Below the pieces are notes generated by a model. It was not told where the DNA came from, searched no databases, and saw only the letters and a list, made by a program, of their open reading frames with translations. From Lantana camara (taxonomy: Eukaryota; Streptophyta; Magnoliopsida; Lamiales; Verbenaceae): a DNA stretch of 64,000 nucleotides. The translations under genes were made by a program, and so were the position numbers. The DNA is taken from the NCBI GenBank assembly GCA_037501455.1, contig CM074855.1, forward strand, positions 36,117,001 to 36,181,000, written 5' to 3'. Below are positions 1 to 12,314 of this stretch, in pieces. Within the stretch, counting starts at the first letter, position 1. Each line of letters opens with the position of its first letter.

Positions 1-19
1 AATGTTTCTTTATATAGCA

Positions 20-439
20 ATGGAGAATCAGGAACCCGGGAACGCACATCATACCTGGCTTGAGGAGGCTCAGATGGCTCACGAGTATCAGCTGGAGTCT
101 GCTAGATATCTTGATTTAGCCTTACAGAATGCTGTGAGTAGGAATTTTGCTCAGCAGCAGACCTCTACCTTGGAGCAGGAGAACGCCGATCTGGTGGCAC
201 AAGTGGCGACTCTACAGCAGGACCTAGCTACTATGACTCTTTCCAGGAATGCCTCTCGGACCCTATATCAGCGTTACCGCTCTTGTATTCGGAGCCGCCT
301 GGCTGGTGCCTGTCATCTGTCTGGTGTACAGGCTGTTGAGGAGATGATGGATCAGGGGGAGGATGCAGCAGCTGAGCCTGAGGAGGAGGAGCCCGGAGGT
401 GAGGCAGAGGCTGAGCAGGAGCCTGAGGAGGAGCAGTAG
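20..439 (+). CDS. Additional ORF upstream of gag in the Ty3/gypsy element (coiled-coil, acidic tail)
   Basis: This is an open frame of about 139 codons lying between the (off-window) 5' LTR and gag. An in-frame ATG at 2 would add six residues; I chose the ATG at 20, which starts MENQEPG, because the first six residues look like leader translation. Around residues 45-70 there is a heptad-like stretch (LEQENADLVAQVATLQQDL) typical of a coiled coil. The last ~30 residues are almost all Glu, Ala, Gly and Pro. No zinc knuckle, protease or other enzyme motif is visible and I do not recognise the family. It is not part of Gag by frame or by position, being separated from gag by ~600 nt. Function unknown; a self-associating accessory protein is one possibility. 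It may also be a passenger ORF. Confidence 0.6.
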   Translation: MENQEPGNAHHTWLEEAQMAHEYQLESARYLDLALQNAVSRNFAQQQTSTLEQENADLVAQVATLQQDLATMTLSRNASRTLYQRYRSCIRSRLAGACHLSGVQAVEEMMDQGEDAAAEPEEEEPGGEAEAEQEPEEEQ

Positions 440-1043
440 GGTGACGGTTGGAGCCCTATTCGAGGTGAGGTTGTGGATAGTGATCAGCATGATTAGGCAG
501 AGATTATTCTGGAGCTTGGTATATATCTAGGAGTAGTATCAGTGGGAGGTTGTACAGATCAGTCAGTAGAGGACCTTCCCCTTTTGACGTAGCAGCTGAC
601 GCAGCTAGCCTGACGGAGATGAGTGAGTTGAGAGCTTTGTAGGGTGTAACTTGACGTAGATCAGGTCCACCCCATTTTGCCTTTTTGTAGTTGTAGCTAT
701 AGCTCTCAAACTTGATGCATATATATAACCCACTTTTGCAGTTACATTCTTGTTCTACATTTACTGCTTTCATACTTATTGCATTACGAGTTAGAATTGC
801 TTCAAGATACCAGCAGGACCGTGAGTGAGTATTTTATTTTCCTGCACCTTTACTTGTTATTATGTTTGTGCTTTACTTTTGCACTCTTTTACTTGTTGTT
901 TTGTTTAATTTTGTGCTTTACTAAATCTGTGTGATATGATATCTACTGCTTGATATTGTCTGAAACATGTATTTATGTGATTATATGCAACACATTCTTA
1001 ACCATCATGCATTATATTCTTTATAAAGCAACTGCAAATCAAT
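440..1043 (+). other. Non-coding leader between the upstream ORF and gag
   Basis: No coding potential. A TATA-like run (GCATATATATAACCC) lies near 715-730, about 315 nt before gag. A good splice-donor-like match (GACCGTGAGTGAG) lies near 818-830. Either could allow separate expression of gag, by a second promoter or by removal of an intron. This is inference from motif matches only. Confidence 0.4.
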
Positions 1044-4000
1044 ATGTCTCCTCGAAGAGTTGCCCAAGACAACATTTCCCCACAAGAAGGTGCATCCTCG
1101 GCAGGAGGAAACTCTGAACTAGTAGATGCCCTGAAAGAGATAGTACAGACTTGTGCTAATGGAACAAAGGGAAATAATGAAAAGACTCTGGAGAAATTTC
1201 TACGAATGAACCCGCCAAAGTTCTTTGGAGAACCAAGTGATGTAAAAGCTGAGAATTGGATAGCTAGTATCGAAAAGATCTTTGAGGCTATGGGTATTTC
1301 TCCTGGAGATCCTGAAAGAATCCAGTTTGTAGTTTTTATGTTAGAAGGAGCAGCATTAAGTTGGTGGAATTATATCAAGCGTGTTTGGGCAGAAGATCAA
1401 GTTAATTATAGGTGGGTAGACTTTGTCAGAGTGTTTCAAAACAAATACATCCCTCAGATAGTTAGGGATGCTCGAGAGGCAGAATTCATAGAATTAGTAC
1501 AAGGCAATATGTCGGTAGCTGAGTATGAGGCCAAGTTCATCCGATTGATCCAATATGCCCCACACATCCTCCATGATGAACGTTGGAAAACGCAGCGATT
1601 CATTAAGGGACTTAAGTCAGATTTTAGGTGGGCTTTGGCTCCATTTGAGTTGGAAATCTATACTAAGGCTGTGGAAACGGCTATGAAAACAGAGGCTACA
1701 CATAAAGAGGTTCGTATAGCTAATAGCCATCCTGGATCCTTCTACAAGCCAACTCAGGGATCTAAACGACCTGCTGGACCAGCAAAGCCAAATCCAGGAA
1801 AGAAACCGATGCAATCATGGTCCCGACCTCAACCGACATTCCCAAAACCTCAAGAAGAGATTGTCTGCGAATATTGTCAGAAACGCGGACATACTGAGAA
1901 GGATTGTCGTAAGAAAGCTGGAGTCTGTACATGGTGTGGAAGCCCTGAACATCAGTACCCAGAATGCCCAAAGGGACCAAAACAATGGAATAAAGGAAAG
2001 GTTCCAGCTAAGACTCCTGGAAGACCAGTAGTTAAGGGACGTGCTTATGCTATAGAGGGCAGTGAGGATCCCGATCCTACCAAGGTTGTTGATGGTACGG
2101 TACACATTCTAAACACGCCAGTTATTGCTTTATATGACCCTGGCGCCACGCATTCATTTATTGCATCTCAATTATGTGCGCATTTCAATTTTCCACTTGA
2201 ATCATTGCCTTATATGCTCGAAATAAGTTCTCCTTTGGGAGCTTGTTTTACGGATAGGGGATATAAACGCTATCCTATAAGGATTGGTACCCAATACTAC
2301 CCGATAGATCTTATAGAATTACCGATGTCAAGATATGGGATTATTCTGGGAATGGATTGGCTTAGTAAGTACCGTGCTAAGTTGGATTGCTTCAAGAAAG
2401 AAGTCACCTTAGGGAAAGGTGATAGCTTTGGGTTGAAAGGAAAATCTGAGTCGGTATCATTGGTTACAGCTGCCGAAGCTAAGAAGTTAGTGAGTAATGG
2501 AGCTACTGGATTCATTGCCTATTTGTTAAATAGGCCCAAAGATCAGCTGAAAATTGAAGAAGTAGAGGTAGTAAAAGAATTCACTGATGTCTTTCCTGAG
2601 CATCTGAATTCATTACCTCCTGACAGGGAACTAGAATTTGTAATTGATTTAGTCCCTGGAGCTGAGCCATTCTCTAAAACACCTTATCGAATGGCTCCAG
2701 CCGAGCTCCAAGAGTTGAGAAAACAACTTGATGAGTTGTTAGCTTCAGGATACATCCATCCTAGCACATCCCCATGGGGAGCGCCTGTGTTATTTGTCAA
2801 AAAGAAAGACGGATCATTGCGATTGTGTATCGATTATCGAGAACTCAATCGTATGACTATCAAGAACAAATACCCTCTTCCCCATATTGAAGAACTGTTC
2901 GACATTCTTCAAGGATCACGAGTGTATTCCAAATTGGATTTAAGGCAAGGGTATTATCAGCTGAGGATTAAAAAGGAGGATATTCCAAAGACTGCTTTTA
3001 ATACCCGCTACGGTCATTTTGAATTCGTAGTAATGCCTTTTGGGTTAACCAATGCCCCAGCTGCATTCATGGATTTAATGCACCGAACGTTCCGACCGTA
3101 TTTGGATCAGTTCGTGGTCATCTTTATTGACGACATTCTGTTGTTCTCAAGAACCCCAGAGGAACATGCTGAACACCTTCGTAAAGTGTTAAGAGCTTTA
3201 AAGGATCATAAGTTATACGCGAAATTCAGCAAGTGTGAATTTTGGTTGGAAAGAGTGTCCTTCCTCGGACATATAATATCCGGTTCTGGAATAGAAGTAG
3301 ACCCTTCAAAGGTTGAAACTGTAATGAATTGGCAGGCACCAAAGAACCCATCAGAAGTGAGAAGTTTTCTAGGACTTGCCGGATATTACAGGAGGTTTGT
3401 AAAAGATTTCTCCAAGGTAGCAGCGCCTCTTACTCAGTTAACCAAGAAACAAGGAAAATTTGAATGGACAGAAAAGTGTGAACGGAGTTTTCAAGAATTG
3501 AAGCAAAGATTAACGTCTGCCCCAGTATTAACCTTACCAGAAGGAAAAGAAGGTTATGTAGTTTATACAGATGCATCCAAAGAAGGATTAGGGTGTGTCC
3601 TAATGCAAAATGGTAAGGTTATAGCCTATGCCTCAAGGAAACTTAAACCTTATGAAGAGAATTACCCCACACATGATTTAGAATTAGCTGCGATTGTATT
3701 CGCTTTAGCTAAATGGAGGCATTATCTGTACGGGGTAACTTTTGAAGTCTTTACTGATCATAAAAGTTTGAGATATTTATTCACTCAAAAGGAGTTGAAT
3801 ATGAGGCAGAGAAGATGGATGGAATTTCTGGAAGACTACGACTGTAAAATACAGTACCATCCAGGAAAAGCTAACGTAGTGGCAGACGCTTTGAGTCGAA
3901 AATCCAGTCTATCAGCATTAGACGGAAAAAGTAAACCCATAAGTGTCATTTCAAAATCCCGACTAGCCAATATAGTGATATCCTCACCATTAAAAGAAAA

Positions 4001-5187
4001 ACTTAGGGAAGCCCAAGCACAGGATGAATGGATCAAGAAGTGTCTCAATTCTAAGGAAAAAGATATTGAGACTAAATTCACAATAGATGCCCATGGAATC
4101 CTGAGATATAAAGACCGAGTCTGTGTACCTTCTACAACTCGAAAAGAAATACTGGATGAAGCACAGAAGACTCGATACACGATACATCCAGGAGGAACAA
4201 AAATGTATCATGATCTCAAGAAACATTTCTGGTGGAATGGAATGAAACGAGATGTTGCTAGCTATGTCAAAAGATGCTTGACATGCCAGTAAGTCAAAGT
4301 GGAGCACCAGAAACCCGGAGGAAAGTTACAGCCGCTACCAGTTCCTACTTGGAAATGGGAACAAATCACCATGGACTTTATCACGGGCTTGCCAAAAGTT
4401 AGAGGAGGATATAATAGTATATGGGTTATCATTGATCGATTAACTAAGTCTGCACATTTCTTATCGGTCAAGACTACTGACAAGGTCAATTCTTTAGCAA
4501 AGTTGTACCAGAAAGAGATTATAAGGTTGCATGGTGTACCCATTAGTATAGTCTCCGATAGAGATCCGAAATTCACTTCACAGTTATGGCAAAGTCTTCA
4601 AGAAACAATGGGGACTAAGCTGCATTTCAGTTCAGCCGCACATCCTCAGACCGATGGTCAATCAGAAAGGACGATCAAATATCTAGAGGATATGTTGCGA
4701 GCTTGTGCCTTGGATTTTCAAGAGGACTGGAAAGAATGTTTACCTCTTGTGGAATTTGCGTACAACAATAGTTATCAGGCATCGATCAAGGCAGCACCTT
4801 ATGAAGCCTTATATGGAAGGAAATGTAGGTCTCCGTTATACTGGGACATAGAAGAGACTAAAGCAACTGAAAGAGGGGATACAAGGAAAACCATTAGAAA
4901 ATGGATAGCAGAGTCTACAGAAAAGATTGAAATTATCCGTCAAAGAATGAAAGCAGCTCAAGATAGGCAGAAGAGTTATGCCGATACCCGGAGAAAGGAT
5001 ATAGAATTTACGGTAGGCGATAAAGTGTTTTTAAAGGCATCACCAAGAAAAGGTTTCACCCCGTATTGGGAAAGGTGGAAAACTGAATTCCAAATACATA
5101 GGACCTTTTGAGATCATAGAACGTGTTGGACCAACAGCCTATCGCTTGGATTTACCTGCAAACCTTACTGGGATACATAATGTGTTC
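1044..5187 (+). pseudogene. Ty3/gypsy gag-pol, 5' portion (Gag, protease, RT, RNase H, integrase), broken
   Basis: Encodes the structural and replication polyprotein of the retrotransposon. The first open segment (1044-4292) has a Gag domain (residues ~50-230), two CCHC zinc knuckles ([14 protein letters not shown] near 275 and [14 protein letters not shown] near 295), and an aspartic protease with D-P-G near 366. It continues with RT ([12 protein letters not shown] near 631, FIDD near 695), RNase H ([10 protein letters not shown] near 841) and the integrase HHCC zinc finger (ending CLTCQ at 1082). An in-frame TAA at 4290-4292 stops it. The same frame resumes after the stop and holds the integrase catalytic D, D, E (in TMDFITG, VSDRDP and DGQSER, with 35 residues between the last two). 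A frameshift in the CCCC run at 5059-5062 moves the rest into another frame, and the LARD-A insertion cuts it at 5187. It cannot make a full integrase. Confidence 0.93.
5183..5187. repeat. Left target-site duplication of LARD-A (TGTTC)
   Basis: TGTTC here is repeated at 16294-16298. Removing LARD-A and one copy rejoins the integrase coding sequence exactly within a conserved motif (NVF to HVSQL). Confidence 0.95.
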
Positions 5188-8100
5188 TGTAACGCCCCAG
5201 TTTTTCAGTTTTAAATAATGTGGCGTATTTGTTCATAAATTGCGCAAACTAATTATTTAATTATATGATTAATTGTTTATAAATGTTTACATTTGATTTA
5301 AACTATAGACTATGGTTATTTTAAGTAATTCATTTTATTTTACTTTGATATTTAGTGTTTAATTTCTTAATTAAGGTTTCATGTTACCTTAACTATTTCG
5401 GTAACTCTGTTAATTAATTTCAACATGTTATTAGTTGGCTTTAAATTCATTTAATATGGAATTTAAGTTTTGGTAATTCATTTATAACTATATGAATTCG
5501 TTCTTGCGCATGAGTGTTCTATTTGTGCTTCGTTCTTCTATGTAATGATATCGGATTGGTATGGAAATTTAATATGTCGTAAATATGTGTGTTATGAACA
5601 TGCCTATATGCTCGGTTTATGTTTTCGGATTCATTTGACGTGTTAACGGATTTAATTTGATTTGTGGAACCAAGTCGGGGGCTAACGAGCAATTAGCGCA
5701 CCCTTGGTTCCGTACGTGATATCTTGAGCTCGGGAATTCGGATTCGAATTCCGTCAACTCCGTTGCCTTCCTATCGACGATGCGGAGACAATGGAACAAG
5801 CCTCATACCTTTTTGAAATCATTAAGACCTCCGAAATCCAACCGTAACGGACAACTCGTGCAAGAAGAGCTCCTTTTGGTTGACTAGTCTTCATGGTGGG
5901 ACCCTTAACACCTCTTAAACCTAACCATACCTTAACCATGGCTTGTGTACTTGAGTTAAACCCTTTCTCCTACCCTTTTAGCTCTGAAAACCGAACCAAA
6001 CACTTTCCTTCTCAGCTGGAACTGATCGAGAGAGAGAGAGAGGAGAAAGAAGAAGAAAACCTTGGCCCTTTTGTGATTTTGAGCTCAAATCACCATTTTC
6101 CTTCACCAAATCTTTAAGGTATGAATATTTATGTCTTCTCTACTCTATTATACTTGATTTCATCTCCTTACATCATGATTTGGATCAGATTTGGTTAGGG
6201 TTTGGGCTAAGAGCATGAATAGGGTTTTTGGGGAAATTTGCTCTTATGATCTTGTTTGCTTGTGTAGCTGATTTTCTTGCTTATACATGATCATATGAAC
6301 TTGTTTCTTGAACCATTTCTTTCCTAACTAATAGTATATGATGTTAGGAGGATTTTATCTCATCAACCTTTGGTGAAATTATGAAATATGGAGCTCCAAA
6401 CTTGATGTTCAAACTGCTTCCCCTGTTTTTCGAACTGCTGTGTGAAATTTTGTGTTGGTGCTTGATCAAATGGTCTCCATTTCGTGTGAAATTGCATGGA
6501 GTTGATGTACACTCATTGTTCTATATGTTAGCATTCATGTTTCAAGTATTTGGATCCATTTGAAGCCTCAAAACCGAAGTACATGGCCTATTCTTATGCA
6601 TGATCTTTGACAGACTTGTTGCTGTTGCGTTTTGTAACTTGTGGGTCATTCTAATGTGCTTTAAATTGTACCATTTTGCATATATATGAAGTAACTTAGT
6701 AGTTTAGTATGTTAGCATGCATTCCCCAAAGTTTCAGATCCAAATTCATGTCCTAAGTACTAGATCAAGGCATGATTGAACAATTGAGCTCTTATGTGCG
6801 ATTTTGGCGACCCAGTTTTGTTGCATGGATTCGATGGCCTTAATGTGTGATTTAGCCTTTGCACTCTAAATGAAATATGCTCCTAACATGCTAAATATGT
6901 TGTATATCAAGTTTCATAAGATTTGGAGTTGATTTGGTATGCTTTTGGATTGATTTTGTTCCAGTTTCTTTCCTAGCATGAGTTGTTGCAACTTTGGACC
7001 ATTAATTGGCTTGAAATGCATGAATTATTGCTACCTTAACTTACCTATATGTGTTAGTTTGATGTTTATTTGGTTTGGCATGAGTTTTGCCCTGCTTGTT
7101 GTATGTTTTTTCGCCACTGACCTAAATCCGCGAGGGTGGATTTTTCCTTTTGGAAAAATCCGCGGGGGTGGATTTGAGGCAGTGGGACTGGACCAGATCC
7201 ATGGGGGTGGATTTTTCCCTTTGGAAAAATCCATGGGGGTGGATTTTGTCCAGCCTGTTTTTTTTACTCCGATTCCATTTTTCTTCGTTTGTTTGATCTT
7301 CCTCCACCTCTTTTATGACTTTTTTTGAGATACTAACATGTTCTATAATGTGTTATCTTATTTATTATAATTTTCATGATTTTTCGTGGAATATTTTACA
7401 AGTTATGATTTAATATGTCATCAATGCTCCAAGAATGAATGAAATGATTGATTATGTGCCTTAATGCATCTCCATGCCACGACTTGCTCTCTTATGCATA
7501 TCATAAGACATTCATTGCATTGCCATTTATGTGCGTTTTGAGGCGTTTATGATTCCCGTAACCCATTTCCCTTATCATATGATTTGTTCTTGTTCTCAAA
7601 CTTTGGAAATATGTTACATTATGTGATATGATGTATGTAGTAGCGTTTTGTGAAAGATTGAATACGTTTGAATGTGTGATGAACTTAATTTACTTCAATG
7701 CTCTTATTTGCCTAAATGTTGGATCTTGTACTTTGAATTTCTTGAATTGAATTGATTGGAAAAGTGAAATGTGAAGGATATGAACTCGTTTGGATACGAA
7801 TGCTTCATTGAATGAATGAATTGAATGTTTATATGTTTTTAAGACTTTAATAGTGCACATGAACGTGTTCCTTACATTATAGAATCTTCTCTTCATTCAT
7901 ATCATGATCATTACATTGCCGAGCGTCCTATTTGGTCATTTTGAGTCTCACTTCACCTTTCTTGCACAGATTTTGACCCTGTTGGAGACGAGGCCGGTCA
8001 GTGAGGCTCTTGTGCTCTCTTTTGTTGGTTTAAGGTGGGTTTCTCTTCTACTTAGATAAAACGACCCGATATATCTCCTTACGTGAAAAGTTTTAAGCCA

Positions 8101-9156
8101 AAGTAATATGATGTATATATTGAGTCTTTTATCGAGTAAATGATTGCAAACGTAAAGCCCTTATTTCTTGAATCCTACCTAATGTTTTGGCGAGAATGAA
8201 TGAATGTTCACAATGAATGGGGCCCAGGGGCTTGGTGTGAGTGGGGACCCGAGGAGGCAAGGGCTGACGGTAAACCCTCACACTAGTCCCACCAATGAAC
8301 GGCGTAACCGGACCTCGTTAGGAGTTAGCGAGGAATGGACGCTGAGTGCCATCTGGGAAGTCATGTTCCCCTTTTGGTCAATGAATGGGTGGATGGGCCT
8401 TGCAAACCCGCCACCAACCCGGAGGAAGAAGGTGTAAATGTTATTGAATGCGCACGAAAGAATGTTATGCATGAAAAGAAAGAAAGAATGAATGAATGAA
8501 TGTTAATGAATGTCAATGAATTACACGAGGTGTTGGTTGGAGATAATGCACGCCCACTTGCAGGGCCAATAATGACCAAATGTTAATGAATCGTTATAAT
8601 CCCTTTTGATGATTTCTATTTGCCTATTTGGGAAATTCTTCAAAACCTCACTTGGGATTATAACTTGCATGTGAATGTTTAATTATTATCGTATATTATA
8701 TTTATGCCCTGCTTTTATACCCACCAGTCCCTTTTGGACTGAACCCGTTTGGCTTTCAGTTGTGTTGTGCAGGTGTCGAGGGAGCTAGGCGGGATTTCGA
8801 GTCATAGGTTTTACTTTCATCTTTTAGCCCTTGTATTTTGGTCTTACACATACATATTGCACGTTGGATCACTGTATTGTTTAATAATGGAGCGTATTGG
8901 TTATTTGAGCCTTGACGGCATTTGATAATGTATATGGACTATTTTGGAGTTTGGCTGCTCATTGTTTATATTATGGCCAGTTATTACTTCCGCATTTGTA
9001 ATCATTCTGATTTTATGGTTCAAGGGTTAGCCCGCCTAGCATAGCGTGTGTGTTTGTCCCCGTTCGCCGTGACTTAGCTCGAGTATGGATCGTCCATTTC
9101 ATATTCGGGTCGGGTCTCGGTGCGGGGGATGTGGTACCTTGCGCTCGGGTGCTACA
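5188..9156 (+). repeat. LARD-A left (5') LTR
   Basis: Begins TGTAACGCCCC and ends GGTGCTACA. It holds a purine run (GAGAGAGAGAG near 6028), a palindrome cassette (7121-7245), and TGAATGAATG-type short repeats near 7434, 7810, 8190 and 8480. Short open frames inside it recur in the right LTR and have no protein similarity I recognise. Confidence 0.97.
7121..7250. repeat. Palindrome cassette in LARD-A LTR (also at ~14248-14377)
   Basis: Two hairpins, GGATTTTTCC-TTTT-GGAAAAATCC (7138-7161) and GGATTTTTCC-CTTT-GGAAAAATCC (7209-7232), are flanked by GGGGGTGGATTT blocks. The two copies differ by CGCG in one and CATG in the other. They sit between LTR blocks shared with the solo LTR at 41914. Confidence 0.85.
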
Positions 9157-9164
9157 TCCTTAAG

Positions 9165-9182
9165 TGGTATCAGAGCCCGGTT
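9165..9182 (+). other. LARD-A primer-binding site (tRNA-iMet type)
   Basis: TGGTATCAGAGCCCGGTT begins 8 nt after the LTR. TGGTATCAGAGC is the usual complement of the 3' end of plant initiator-Met tRNA. Confidence 0.93.
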
Positions 9183-12037
9183 GCAAAACCGGTGTTCTTG
9201 AGTCGTGTTTGAGTCAGTTAGGTCGCACGGCATAGGAACAACTTGTTAATGTGTGCATTGCATCGTTTTGGCATGAATATTTGACAGTAAGTGATGGAAA
9301 TTGCTTAATATATGTATACAATCTACGCTTTCATTTAGTTGCTTTAAGTGTCGCAATTTGCATTCTATGTGCCTTGATTCATTTAACTACGTGTCATAAG
9401 CATACGCTAATCTTCATGCATCCATATTTGAATTGATCTTCCTTATATAGGCTACTATCATGCTTTACAATTCACATCAACTACAACTGACAAGGTAACT
9501 TGAATGCCGAGTGTTCAAATTCCATGGCTTGCACAATGGAACTATCTATCATGGCTCGTATCATGGGAGGAAGCTTGGATCACGGGAAGGTTCATCAATC
9601 ATGCCCCACCTACAAACCTTGAAGATTCCCAACATACAAGACATGCAAAGACTCAAGTTCTAACTTGAGGGACGCGTGAGACAACAAGAGGGGTGTGAAA
9701 CTCTTCACCATCCCGATTTTGGAGACATCTAATACAAGAGTAAATGCCCCAAGGTTCACCTTTGAAACTCCGAGTTTGGAATGGTTGAGTGATTGGAAGA
9801 CCAAATTGGGAAACTTCAAGGAGTCGGATACATGATGTGTTAAAAAGGGATTCGACTCAACTCAGATGCAAGGATTGGGAGCCGTTAATCACAAAGCTCA
9901 TTATGAGGTCAAATATGGAAGCTCACTTGCTACGAATACAAGCGTGGGACAACAAATGGACGCAAGGCAAAGAGACTTATGAGCATCGAGGAATACAAAA
10001 CTCGTCGTCTCCTTGGAACCTTGGAACATGGAGACATCAAGAAGCAAGCAAGAATGGAAAGCGTTATTATGGGTGAATTATGCGCGTAGATCGGAAACAA
10101 AGGATAAGCTAAAGGAACTTTAACCGGAGAGGACATCAAGTTGAGGATTCGGATGACCTTTGGATGTCGATGCTTGGAAGAACGTGGGGGTGAAAACTCC
10201 ATGGACAAATAAGACCTTGGGTTCGAGAATAGCACGTTCGGGCCGTAGGATATACAAATGGATGAAGAAGATTAGGGAGATTCGAAAACCATGGAAAGCT
10301 AAGGAGTTATCAATGTCTCCAAAGAAAGTTACAATCAGGGGAATGAGGAACACGTCATCAAGCTAAAAGCTTACCACCTCGGTGACAGGTTCTGCATATT
10401 CATGGCACGAGCATCATGCATCGATTCAAATTAATTGCTTTCTTTATCTATATGTACGTTTATGTTTAATTAATATAATTGCTCCAACGTGTTGCATTGT
10501 TGCATCTTTGACTGTTTACTAAGTGCATTGGCATGTTAATCCAACATGCATGGATTAGTGTTTAATTGATAGGGAATGACTCCACCTTGTTCATCAAGCT
10601 ATTCTTTAATCAAGGCTCACTCGAATCAAGACGAGAAGAATAGTTGGGTGGTATCTTGGGAGTTCCGGGCATATAGCTTAGCTAGCACAATCTACACCGA
10701 AGAAACTAAGTTGAAGAGTTTTGGAGAAACCTTAATCTCAGAGGGATTACCTTTAGTTGAAAGGATGGGAATACAAGAAGGGATTAAATTGGTCTAGATT
10801 TCAAGAAAAGAAAGAAAGAGAAGAGTTGATGATTGGAAGGAAGTAACTATTGAAGGGTTTGAATTAAACCTTAGGAATGAATTAAAGAAACAGAAGTGCC
10901 TCAGCAAAAATTTCAATGAAAGAAGGATTCATGGAGGTTGATATGTAAGAGCAAAAATTTTAAGGGGGAGAGCACGACCGAGAGGTGAATTGGAGGATGG
11001 GAGTGGTGTTCGAATGAATATGTTAGGAGTAATGACGGGGATGCAAACTAAGGAGAATCTGGAAGTCCTAAGGGTGGTGATTAGGAATGAATAAGACGGC
11101 GGTTATGGTTAAGCTATTAAGAGAGAAGCTACGTATGGAATTCTGATCTGGAGGTGATGGAATCATAAGAGAGTTCCTATGGACTTCTAAGTAGAATTAA
11201 CAAGGGGTAAAACCGAATCAAGCTATCATATACGGGGATGGTGTCGATCAAGATTTATTCAATGAAGTATGAAGGGGTTCAAGATAATAAAATCGAATTA
11301 TTAGTTATTAGTTATTAGTTATATCAACGGTAATCTACAAGGAAGCTTAAGTAGAGACCAAATGGAAAAAGGATGATAATTGGAGTATTGGTCTCAAATT
11401 TCAAGAATCATCAAGAACCTTCTATCTTCGGTTAAGGAAATATGGGACCAGTTATCAAGTATAACGTTGAGGGGGATCGAAAGGGAATGAACGGACAATT
11501 GGAACGGAAGGTGGAAAAAGATTTGTGTTGAGAGAGACTATAAGAATAAATCGTAAGGTTGGGATCGAATCATCAAGTTTGCTCAGAGTGGTGATCCTCG
11601 GGGATATGTTGAGCACCGATTTGGATAAGGATCGAAGAAGTTGGGTAGCAGTACAAGTTAGAAAGGATCTAAGGATATAATCCTTAAGGAATTCATCAAT
11701 CGTTTCACCGGGGAACCCTGAAGAGGTTCAAGACAAATTGGGCACCGAGTTACATTCAGGACGGATCATACCTTGGACAACGACAACTCACAAATCTGAA
11801 TTTTTGCAACTACGGTGAATGGTACTTATAGCATTCATGATACATGCATCCATGCAAATTTAACTTTTATAATTTTTATGTTAAGTGCTATGATCTGTAA
11901 TGTGTTAAATGACTTGGAGTAATTGAATCAATGTGGGCGACGTTTCTTACTTACTTTGGGTGATTTCCGTGATTTTTAAATGTGGTTTCGCGTGAGTTGC
12001 TTGGGAGTATTGGAGACTTCCTTGTTTTATTTCGGTT
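9183..12037 (+). other. LARD-A internal region, non-coding
   Basis: About 2.9 kb with only short chance frames. There is no zinc knuckle, DTG/DSG, RT, RNase H or integrase motif in any frame. The plus strand is purine-rich in 10,580-11,800. Its role, if any, is likely as genomic RNA. Confidence 0.8.
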
Positions 12038-12254
12038 GAGAGACGGGGTGCTCTCTTTGTTTGTAAGAGACGGGGATTCTCTTATTTTATTTGAGAGACG
12101 GGGTACTCTCTTTACTTGCGAGGGACGGGGTTCTCTCATTGTTGCTCGAGAGACGGGGCTCTCTCCTTGTTGCTTGCGAGAGACGGGGTTCTCTCATTGC
12201 TGCTCGAGAGACGGGGCTCTCTCCTTGTTCCTTGTGAGAGACGGGGAATCTCTC
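12038..12254 (+). repeat. Array of eight GAGAG-ACGGGG-CTCTC hairpin units in LARD-A
   Basis: Units start near 12038, 12066, 12093, 12120, 12148, 12178, 12206 and 12236, so the spacing is 27-30 bp. Each is an imperfect palindrome such as GAGAGACGGGGTACTCTC, with spacers resembling CTTGTTGCTTGC. A four-unit version occurs in LARD-B (26576-26678) at the matching position before the PPT. Confidence 0.92.
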
Positions 12255-12278
12255 ATTGTTTGTTTTCAGGCGTGTTGT

Positions 12279-12296
12279 GAATCCGAGGACGGATTC
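12279..12296 (+). other. PPT-proximal hairpin, LARD-A
   Basis: GAATCCG-AGGA-CGGATTC is a perfect 7-bp stem with loop AGGA, ending 5 nt before the PPT. The Ty3 element and LARD-B have the equivalent structure with different stem bases. Confidence 0.88.
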
Positions 12297-12301
12297 TTTT
12301 T

Positions 12302-12313
12302 AAGGGGGGGAGA
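12302..12313 (+). other. LARD-A polypurine tract
   Basis: AAGGGGGGGAGA lies directly before the TGTAACGCC start of the right LTR and would prime plus-strand synthesis. Confidence 0.93.
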
Positions 12314-12314
12314 T

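Noticed and set aside
5893..6117. Open frame of 74 codons, repeated almost identically at 13020-13244
   Set aside because: Both lie in the two LARD-A LTRs; identity reflects LTR duplication, not protein selection. The same holds for the frames near 8204/15331 and 6381/13508.
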